A DNA stretch of 16,928 nt from JBGPFS01 sp041483455 (lineage in GTDB: Bacteria; Chloroflexota; Limnocylindria; Limnocylindrales; CSP1-4): contig JBGPFS010000030.1 of NCBI GenBank assembly GCA_041483455.1, forward strand, positions 1 to 16,928, read 5' to 3'. Positions 1-6,573 of this stretch are shown one piece after another; position 1 is the stretch's first letter; every line of letters begins with the position of its first letter. Position numbers and translations under genes: made by a program. The notes beneath the pieces were generated by a model that did no database searches, was not told the DNA's origin, and saw only the letters and a list, made by a program, of their open reading frames with translations.

Positions 1-1131
1 GAGCCGCTCGCCATGCGTTCGGGCCAGCGCGACGAGCTGCTCCTTGTCGGCGTCGATCTCCGCCTGGAGTGCGGCGGTCGTCGCATCCTCCCGGGCGCGA
101 CCCTCGAGGACGGCGGCCATCTCCGGACTGTCGAGCCGGAACAGGACGGCCTCGACGAGGAACGCTTCGAGCGGCTCGGCGAGGATCGCGATCTTGCCGC
201 AGCCCGGCTGCCCCGGACCCCGGGCACAGACATACCGGCGCGTGCCAGCCGCGGTCGGTCGCGAGACGAGGACCGCCTCGCACCGGCCGCAGCGGAGGAG
301 GCCACCGGAGAGGAGATATCGGCGGCTGTCGCGCCGCCCGGTCTTCGCCCGCTCGGCGAGGGTCCCCCGGACGCGCGCCGAGTCCTCGGGGCTGATGATC
401 GGCTCCCAGCCACCGGAGGCAACGATCGTGCCCCGGTACGAGCGCTGTCCGGCGAGGCGCGGGGCCCGGAGCATCCGCCCGAGGGTCTGGACGGTCCAGG
501 GGCCTCCGGTCGAGGTCGGGACGGCCCGGCGGTTGAGGTCGAGTGCGATCGAGCGGAGGCTCTCGCCGGCGAGGACGTGGGCGACGGCAGCGCGGATGAC
601 GAGCGCCTCGGTCGGGAGGACGGTCACGCGGTCGGCGCGGTATCCGTACGGGCGCGTGCCACCACCACCGGGCTTGCCCGCGAGGGCGAGCTCCTGGTTC
701 TTGCGCACGATCCGGCGGCTAGTGTCGTCGCTCGACTTGCGGCCCACGTCGCCCAAGATACGCATTTGGAACCGGCCGTCGTTGGTTGCCATGTCGACGA
801 GCCCCGACACGGTCACGAGGTCTCGCACCCCCCGCGCGTCGCACAGGTCGATGAAGGCTTCGAGTTCGCGGGGCTGCCGATGGAGCCGGTCGAGGTCATA
901 GACGACGATGGCATCGACGGCGCCCCCCTCGATGTCCGCGAGGAGCCGTCGGTACTCCGGCCGTGGCGTGCCCGAGTAGGCGCTCCGGTCGTCGTCGACG
1001 TACTAGTCGACGACGGGCCAGCCCATCCCCACGGCGAGGGCGCGGCAATCGGCGAGCTGGCGCGTCACCCCGAGCTGATCGCCGGACGGGTCATGCGAGA
1101 TGCGGGCGTAGAGCGCAGCGGACCGAGCCAT
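1..1131 (-). pseudogene. large serine recombinase with in-frame TAG, 3' end cut by window
   Basis: Reading down from an ATG at 1131 gives a resolvase/invertase-type recombinase, which would catalyse site-specific DNA integration or excision through a 5'-phosphoserine link. Visible parts, counting the TAG as codon 43, are: N-terminal catalytic motif LYARIS (R10, nucleophile S12); conserved YDLDRLHR at 78-85; a recombinase domain around 158-240 (GTRPYGY, then LRSIALDLNRRAVPT and GRMLRAPRLAGQ); a zinc ribbon with C281, C284, C302 and C311; and the start of a probable coiled coil at the left edge. Codon 43 is TAG (1005-1003), where relatives usually read as E followed by YVDDDRSAYSG, so a single G-to-T change would explain it. 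Everything else is open for 377 codons. No start codon lies close after the TAG, and any restart would lack S12. Three other genes here end in TAG, which argues against amber recoding. Family call is firm; inactivation is probable. Confidence 0.85.
991..1014. repeat. 8-bp inverted repeat around the recombinase TAG
   Basis: GTCGTCGA (991-998) and TCGACGAC (1007-1014) are perfect inverted arms around the 8-base spacer CGTACTAG. On the coding (minus) strand the TAG falls in that spacer. The arms also encode the runs of Val and Asp on either side, so the symmetry may be a by-product of codon use. Confidence 0.6.
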
Positions 1132-1139
1132 CGCATGAC

Positions 1140-1148
1140 ATTATCACA
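1140..1148 (-). promoter_or_regulatory. extended -10 element for the recombinase gene
   Basis: On the minus strand the bases TGTGATAAT match an extended -10 (TGn followed by GATAAT, 5 of 6 to consensus). It ends 8 bases before the ATG at 1131, so transcription would begin at or next to the start codon, giving a leaderless message. No Shine-Dalgarno sequence precedes the ATG, which fits. There is no good -35. Bases 1132-1165 hold 14 G or C out of 34, strikingly AT-rich for this window. Confidence 0.45.
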
Positions 1149-1171
1149 CTCTTGCATCAGTCAGCGTGACC

Positions 1172-4100
1172 TCACTCGGGCGCTCCCGGCGTGCTGAGTC
1201 GGGCGACGACGGCGTTCGTGAGCTGCCAGGCGACCTTCGGGTCGCGCGGGAGGCGGATCCGGACCTGGTTGCTGGCGAACGTCACGTCGCCGGGGCGGAC
1301 GCCCGGCAGCCCGATCGCGGCGGCTCGCTCGCCGCCGCCGGCCGGCGCCAGCAACCGAAGCGCGGTCGCCCGCGAGAGCCCGGCCCCGAACCTGACGACG
1401 AGCTGGCCGTCCTCGCGCGAGATCGAGCTGACCCCGGCGGCCTCGGCGGTCATCCGCAGCTCGGCGACCTCGACCAACCGGAGGACCGGCGCCGGCGGCG
1501 GTCCGAATCGGTCGGTCACCTCCTGGCGGAAGGCGGCCAGGTCGCCCGGCGTGCGGGCCCGCGCCAGGCGGCGGTAGAGCTCGAGCTTCTGGGCCTCGTC
1601 GGTCACGTAGTCGTCCGGCAGATGGGCCTCGATCGGCAGGTCGATGACGGCCTGGGGCGCGGCGATCTCCGGCGGTCGGTCCTCGTGGCGCGCCTTGACC
1701 TCCTCGACCGCGTCGGCGAGGAGCCGGCTGTAGAGGTCGAAGCCCACGGCGGCCATGTGGCCGGACTGCTCGCCACCGAGGATGTTGCCGGCGCCCCGGA
1801 TCTCGAGGTCGGACAGGGCGATCTGGAACCCGGCCCCCAGCTCGGACGCGTTGAAGATCGCCTGGAGCCGCTTCCGGGCTTCTTCGCTCATCCGCTCGCG
1901 GCGCCGGTAAAGCAGATAGGCGTAGGCGCGCCGGCTGCTTCGGCCGACCCGCCCCCGGAGCTGGTAGAGCTGGGCGAGGCCCAGGGTGTCCGCCCGGTCG
2001 ATGACGATCGTGTTCGCATTCGGGATGTCCAGGCCGGACTCGATGATCGTGGTGCACACGAGGACGTCCGCCTCGCCTGACGCGAAGGCGATCATCACCC
2101 GCTCCAGTCGCCCCTCGGGCATCTGCCCGTGGCCGACGACCATGCGGGCGCCCGGCAGGAGGCGGCGGAGCTGCTCCGCCTGGGCCTCGATCGTCTCGAC
2201 CCGGTTGTGGACGTAGAAGACCTGCCCGCCGCGGTCGAGCTCGCGCAGGATCGCGTCGCGAACGAGCCCGGTCGACGCCTCGGCGACCCGGGTCTGGATC
2301 GGCAGCCGGTCCTCCGGTGGGGTCTCGATGACGCTCAGGTCGCGGATCCCGGCGAGGGCCAGGTTAAGGGTCCGTGGGATCGGCGTCGCGGACAGGGTCA
2401 GGACGTCGACCTCGCGGCGGAGCTGCTTGAGGCGCTCCTTGGCGGCGACCCCGAAGCGCTGCTCCTCGTCGACCACGACCAGGCCCAGGTCGCGGAAGGC
2501 CACGTCCTTCGAGAGGAGCCGGTGGGTCCCGATGACCAGGTCGACCGACCCAGCGGCCAATCCTGCGATCGCTCTCGCCTGCTCCGCCTGGGGCACGAAC
2601 CGGGAGAGGAGGCGGACCGTGAGCGGGAAGGCGGCGAAGCGCTGGCTGAACGTCGCGAGGTGCTGGGCGGCCAGCACGGTCGTCGGGACCAGGACCGCCA
2701 CCTGGCGGCCGTCCTGGATCGCCTTGAACGCGGCCCGGATCGCGACCTCCGTCTTGCCGTAGCCGACGTCCCCGACGACGAGCCGGTCCATCGGTCGGCG
2801 GGCTTCCATGTCGGCCTTCGTCTCGGCGATCGCCCTGAGCTGGTCGACCGTCTCCTCGTACGGGAAGCTCGCCTCCATCTCGGCCTGCCAGGCGCCGTCG
2901 GTGGTGAAGGCATGGCCCTCGGCCGAGGTGCGCGCCGCGTAGAGCGCCAGGAGCTCCTCCGCGAGGTCGTCGACGGCCCGCTTGACCCGCTGCTTGGTGC
3001 GCAGCCAGTCGGTCCCGCCGAGGCGGCTGAGCTGGGGCGATTCCCCGCCCGAGTAGCGGCTGACCCGGGCGATCTGCTCGACCGGCACGAAGATCCGGTC
3101 GCCGGCCGCGAAGCTCAGCTCGAGGTAGTCGCGCTCCTCTCCTGCCCCGCCCCGCCGGAGCATCTGCTCGTAGCGGGCGATCCCGTGGTCGATGTGGACG
3201 ACGAGGTCGCCCGGGGTGAGCCGCTCGATGATGTCGCGCGGGACCACCCGCCGGAGGGCCTTCGGGCGCCGGACGCGGACGCTCCCGAACAGCTCGCGGT
3301 CGGTCAGCAGGACCAGGCCGTCCGGGCCGCCGGCGAAGCCGCCGTTGAGGCTCCGCTCGATGAGCGCGATCGCCCCGGGCGGCGGCGCCTCCACGAGGCG
3401 GGCGGAGACGCCGACCGGCCGCCCGTCCTCGCCCAGGAGCTCAGCCAGCCGGGCGGCCTGGTCCGAGGCGAGGACGACCCGCGCACCCTCGGCCCGCCAC
3501 GACTCCACGGCATCGCTGAGCCGACCGGATCGCAGGCCGGTCAGCTGCGGTTCGCGCCAGCCGAACAGGTCGCCGGAGCTCAGGCCGCCGCGTGCCAGTC
3601 CGACGCCCGGGTCGGTCGACCAGGCGAGCTCGAGGGTCCGCGAGCCGAGCAGGCGGCGTTGCCAGTCGCGCCGGGGGAGGTAGGCCGCCGGCCAGTCGCG
3701 CGGGAGATCGCCGGACTCGACCAGCTCGCCGCGGCGCTCGTCGGCCTGGCGCCACAGGAAGTCGGCGGAATCGGCGAGGTCGCCGGGCTCGTCGAGGACG
3801 ACGAGCGTGCCCGGCGGGACGTGGTCGAGGCCGGTCGCCGGACACAGGACGGCGGCCCAGACCTCGGCCGCGTCGCCGACCTCCAGGGCGCGCGTCGGGT
3901 GCGGTGCGGCCGGACCGCGATGGCCGGGATCGTGCCCCAGGCGGGCCGCCTCGGCGCCCTCGAACCGGGCGAGATCGGCGACCAGGCGCTCGGGGAGCTT
4001 CGGCGCCAGGCGCCCCAGCCGCTCGCGAAGGACACCGCTCCCACCGGCCGGGACCAGGAACTCGCTCGCCGGCAGGAGGAGCGCCTCGGTCGCCGGACCG

Positions 4101-5032
4101 ATCGTCCGCTGATCGGTCGGGTCGAAGAGGCGCAGCGAGTCGATCTCGTCCCCGAAGAAGTCGATCCGGACCGGCAGGACGTTCCCGGGCGGGAAGACGT
4201 CGACGATCCCGCCGCGGCGGGCGAACTCGCCGTGGCCGGCGACCTCGATAACGGGCCCGTAGCCGAGGTCGAGGAGATCGGCCAGCAGCCGCTCGAGGTG
4301 GATCCGCGTCCCGGGTCGGAGGACCGCCGGTTCGGTGGGCAGGTCGGCCGGCTCGAGCGTGTGCTGGAGGAGCGCCTGGACGCTCGCGACGAGGACCCGG
4401 GCGCGGCCGGTCCGCCACGCGGCGAGCGCCGCGACCCGGGCGGCCGTCTCGTCGGCGACGAGCTCGCTCCGCTCGTAGGCGAGGGCTGTCCGCGGCTCCA
4501 GGACCGCGACGGCCTCGGGGTCGCCGAGCCAGGCGGCCATCTCGTCGGCCAGCCGATCCCCGATCTCCGCGTCGCGGGCGACCCAGACCAGCCGCTCGGC
4601 GCCGGCGAGCGTTCCGCCGAGGAAGCTCTTGGCGCCATGAGGCACGGACACGAGGCCGGCGTGGCGGCCGGCCGCGGTCAGGCGGGCGTCCGGGGCGCCG
4701 AGGCGCTCGCGGAGGGCCGCGAAGCTGCCGGTCGCGGCGAGGAGAGGCGGCAGGGCGGAGAGGTCGGGGATCCGCCGTCCCGGCCGTGGAGCGGTGGTCG
4801 GACGAGGTCCCGGGGGCGTGCCCGGGGCGGGTCCCGATCCCCGCGGACGGCCCGGCCGCGCCTCGATGGCCGAGGCGGCCGCGGCGGCCTCGAGCTCGGC
4901 GTCGACACCCACGACCTCGAGGTCGAGCGGCAGCCCGTCGGCGGATCGATCGACCGGACCCGGGACCTTGCGGGGGAACCGTTCACCGAGGCGGCGCTCG
5001 GCGCCGCGCTTGCCGCGAAGCGGTGGGGTCAC
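1172..5032 (-). CDS. mfd: transcription-repair coupling factor Mfd
   Basis: Cytoplasmic ATP-dependent DNA translocase that pushes stalled RNA polymerase off damaged DNA and recruits UvrA. Domains in order: UvrB-like module starting near LPPLL (94-98); RNA-polymerase-interacting domain around 605-625 (GDLVVHIDHGIARYEQ); RecG-like translocase with Walker A GDVGYGKTE (754-762), Walker B DEEQRFGV (from D855), LSATPIPRTL, and GLDIPNANT followed by QLYQLRGRVGRS; then the C-terminal TRCF domain. At 1286 aa it is longer than E. coli Mfd (1148 aa), largely because of about 90 Ala/Pro/Gly/Arg-rich residues before the first conserved block. The GTG at 5032 shares a GTGA overlap with the pth stop, so translational coupling supports it. 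A GTG at 4912 (codon 41) is a possible later start. The stop is TGA, and the recombinase begins 40 bases further on. Confidence 0.96.
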   Translation of the reverse strand: MTPPLRGKRGAERRLGERFPRKVPGPVDRSADGLPLDLEVVGVDAELEAAAAASAIEARPGRPRGSGPAPGTPPGPRPTTAPRPGRRIPDLSALPPLLAATGSFAALRERLGAPDARLTAAGRHAGLVSVPHGAKSFLGGTLAGAERLVWVARDAEIGDRLADEMAAWLGDPEAVAVLEPRTALAYERSELVADETAARVAALAAWRTGRARVLVASVQALLQHTLEPADLPTEPAVLRPGTRIHLERLLADLLDLGYGPVIEVAGHGEFARRGGIVDVFPPGNVLPVRIDFFGDEIDSLRLFDPTDQRTIGPATEALLLPASEFLVPAGGSGVLRERLGRLAPKLPERLVADLARFEGAEAARLGHDPGHRGPAAPHPTRALEVGDAAEVWAAVLCPATGLDHVPPGTLVVLDEPGDLADSADFLWRQADERRGELVESGDLPRDWPAAYLPRRDWQRRLLGSRTLELAWSTDPGVGLARGGLSSGDLFGWREPQLTGLRSGRLSDAVESWRAEGARVVLASDQAARLAELLGEDGRPVGVSARLVEAPPPGAIALIERSLNGGFAGGPDGLVLLTDRELFGSVRVRRPKALRRVVPRDIIERLTPGDLVVHIDHGIARYEQMLRRGGAGEERDYLELSFAAGDRIFVPVEQIARVSRYSGGESPQLSRLGGTDWLRTKQRVKRAVDDLAEELLALYAARTSAEGHAFTTDGAWQAEMEASFPYEETVDQLRAIAETKADMEARRPMDRLVVGDVGYGKTEVAIRAAFKAIQDGRQVAVLVPTTVLAAQHLATFSQRFAAFPLTVRLLSRFVPQAEQARAIAGLAAGSVDLVIGTHRLLSKDVAFRDLGLVVVDEEQRFGVAAKERLKQLRREVDVLTLSATPIPRTLNLALAGIRDLSVIETPPEDRLPIQTRVAEASTGLVRDAILRELDRGGQVFYVHNRVETIEAQAEQLRRLLPGARMVVGHGQMPEGRLERVMIAFASGEADVLVCTTIIESGLDIPNANTIVIDRADTLGLAQLYQLRGRVGRSSRRAYAYLLYRRRERMSEEARKRLQAIFNASELGAGFQIALSDLEIRGAGNILGGEQSGHMAAVGFDLYSRLLADAVEEVKARHEDRPPEIAAPQAVIDLPIEAHLPDDYVTDEAQKLELYRRLARARTPGDLAAFRQEVTDRFGPPPAPVLRLVEVAELRMTAEAAGVSSISREDGQLVVRFGAGLSRATALRLLAPAGGGERAAAIGLPGVRPGDVTFASNQVRIRLPRDPKVAWQLTNAVVARLSTPGAPE

Positions 5033-5775
5033 GGTTCGTCCCGGGGCCGGTCGTCGTCCCGGGAGCGCCGCTCGCCCTTCAGGCCCTCGTCGTCATCCGC
5101 GCCTCCGGAGCGGATGCGTCGCCAACCGGTCCGGGTTCGCCGGATGCCATCGCTGCCCGGCGGGCCGTCGACCGTACCCGGCGCCGCGAGGCGCTCGGCG
5201 TCAGCCGGCCGGAGCTGGAAGGCGTTGAACCGGTTCGCCGCCTTCGAGGTCCCCTCGCGAGCCCAGGCCTCGACCGCGTCGGCCGCCGCGTCGAGCAGCT
5301 CGTCGAGTCGCTGCCGCTCGTCCGGGGCGAAGGTGGAGAGGACGTGGTCGACGGCGCCGCCGCCCGGCTCGCCGATCCCCATGCGGAGCCGGCTGAACCG
5401 CTCGCTCGCGAGCTCGTCGATGATCGAGCGGAGCCCGTTGTGGCCGCCGTGGCTGCCGCCCTCGCGGAAGCGGAGCTTGCCGAACGGGAGGGCGAAGTCG
5501 TCCGCGACGACGAGCATCTCACCGAGGGGGGCATGCTCCCGGGCGAGGATCTTCCGGACCGAGAGACCGGATTCGTTCATGAAGGTGAGCGGCTTGGCGA
5601 GGACGAGGTCGAGACCCCGATACCGGCCACCCACCACCCGCGCGGCATCCCGCTCGCGGCCGCGCCCGCCCCAGCCAGCCCGATCCGCGATCCGGTCGAG
5701 GACGAGCCAGCCGACGTTGTGGCGAGTCCGGGCATACCGCTCGCCCGGGTTTCCGAGGCCGATGACGATCTTCAC
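5029..5775 (-). CDS. pth: peptidyl-tRNA hydrolase
   Basis: Hydrolyses the ester bond of peptidyl-tRNAs that drop off the ribosome, recycling tRNA in the cytoplasm. Family residues are all present: GLGNPG with N9, TRHNVGW with catalytic H19, FMNESG with N67, VVADDFALP with D92, and GGHNGLRS with N113. The start chosen is GTG at 5775, because the conserved beta strand KIVIGLGNPG begins right after it and GGGAG lies 4 bases upstream. The open frame extends much further upstream, but in sequence typical of GC-rich shadow frames. The enzyme core ends near residue 190. An additional tail of about 55 polar, Arg/Asp/Gly-rich residues (about 192-248) makes it longer than the usual ~190 aa. It overlaps mfd by four bases. 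Confidence 0.95.
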   Translation of the reverse strand: MKIVIGLGNPGERYARTRHNVGWLVLDRIADRAGWGGRGRERDAARVVGGRYRGLDLVLAKPLTFMNESGLSVRKILAREHAPLGEMLVVADDFALPFGKLRFREGGSHGGHNGLRSIIDELASERFSRLRMGIGEPGGGAVDHVLSTFAPDERQRLDELLDAAADAVEAWAREGTSKAANRFNAFQLRPADAERLAAPGTVDGPPGSDGIRRTRTGWRRIRSGGADDDEGLKGERRSRDDDRPRDEP

Positions 5776-5858
5776 GACGCTCCCGCTGGGCTGCTGCGAC
5801 CGGCGCTCCGACCCGACTCCGGGGCCGGCGCTCCGGCCACCGGGACCGACACGCCGAA

Positions 5859-5886
5859 CGGGCCCGATCCCGTCCGGGAGGGCCCG
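5859..5886. promoter_or_regulatory. strong GC hairpin between ybeY and pth
   Basis: CGGGCCC (5859-5865) and GGGCCCG (5880-5886) pair perfectly. Inside them TCCC pairs with GGGA around a GGAC loop on the minus strand, leaving a two-base bulge. It lies 19 bases past the ybeY stop in the 130-base gap before pth. There is no T-run, so it could be a U-less terminator, an mRNA processing or stability hairpin, or chance in GC-rich DNA. The rest of the gap shows nothing I recognise. Confidence 0.4.
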
Positions 5887-5905
5887 CGGCGATGGTACCA
5901 GCGAC

Positions 5906-6568
5906 TCAGCGGCCGGGTGGTGCGCTGCCCAGCAGTCGGCGCTCGAGCGCCCGCATCGCGGCCTCCTCCGCCGGGTCGGCGTGGTCCCAGCCGCACAGGT
6001 GGAGCGTGCCGTGGACGACCAGGAGTCGGAGCTCGTCGCCGGCCGACCAGCGGACGTCGCCGGTCTGGCCGCCGCGGCCCGCCTCCGCCTGCTCGATCGC
6101 CCGCTCGACCGAGACGACCATGTCGCCGAGGTGGAGACGGAACCCCGGCGGGAGCGCGAAGGGACGCCCGGTCGAGCCTTCGCGGGGCTTGCCTTCAGAC
6201 GCCGGGCCGCCGGGTCCCGGGCCGCCGGGCGCCGGAGCGCCGGGTGGCGGGCGGCCGCCCGAGGTCCCCCGCGCCGGACCCCCCTCGTGGGGCGGGAACG
6301 CACCTGGAGGCAGGAGCGGGAACGAGAGCACGTCCGTCGGACCCACCACGCCCAGGTGGGCCTCGTTCAGGCCGGCGAGCTCGCGATCGTCCGCCAGGAT
6401 GAGACCGATCGAGGCGGGTCGGGGCGCGCCGGCCGCATCCGCCGCGTCGGCGATCGCCCGGACGAGGACCGCGGCCGGGAGGAGGCTCGGGACGCCCGGC
6501 CGGACCTCGAGGTCGACCCGCCACGGTCCGCGGTACCGCCGCCGCGGCCCGGGCCCGCCGACGGGCAC
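5906..6568 (-). CDS. ybeY: endoribonuclease YbeY with a Pro/Gly-rich insertion
   Basis: Zinc-dependent single-strand RNase that acts in 16S rRNA 3'-end maturation and 70S quality control. Diagnostic features: PTDVLSFP (77-84), LGDMVVSVE (147-155), and the metal-binding motif HGTLHLCGWDH with H186, H190 and H196. The start chosen is GTG at 6568, five bases past the TAG of the upstream gene. The frame continues upstream but overlaps that gene's conserved frame, and no better start is visible. The product is 220 aa against a usual ~150-170. The excess is mainly residues ~88-140, a Pro/Gly/Ala-rich stretch inserted between PTDVLSFP and LGD, where relatives have a short loop. The insertion keeps the frame and spares the catalytic residues, so the enzyme is probably functional. 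Confidence 0.93.
   Translation of the reverse strand: MPVGGPGPRRRYRGPWRVDLEVRPGVPSLLPAAVLVRAIADAADAAGAPRPASIGLILADDRELAGLNEAHLGVVGPTDVLSFPLLPPGAFPPHEGGPARGTSGGRPPPGAPAPGGPGPGGPASEGKPREGSTGRPFALPPGFRLHLGDMVVSVERAIEQAEAGRGGQTGDVRWSAGDELRLLVVHGTLHLCGWDHADPAEEAAMRALERRLLGSAPPGR
6201..6260. repeat. low-complexity GCCGGG-rich tract inside ybeY
   Basis: An irregular tandem array of GCCGGG/CGCCGGG-type units encodes the Pro/Gly/Ala-rich insertion in YbeY. It looks like simple-repeat expansion within a surface loop. Units are imperfect, so no single period is claimed. Confidence 0.55.
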
Positions 6569-6573
6569 GGACG

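Noticed and set aside
1..1131. Genome-wide amber recoding to explain the TAG
   Set aside because: TAG ends rpsU, the pgpH-like gene and the lipoprotein gene at family-appropriate points, so it is an ordinary stop here.
13..1197. 394-codon plus-strand frame opposite the recombinase
   Set aside because: The minus strand gives clear serine recombinase motifs over the whole span; the plus-strand product resembles nothing.
5776..6303. Longer N-terminus for Pth on the continuous open frame
   Set aside because: The upstream part is Arg/Ser-rich, lies opposite frame to conserved YbeY sequence, and KIVIGLGNPG at 5775 is the family start.
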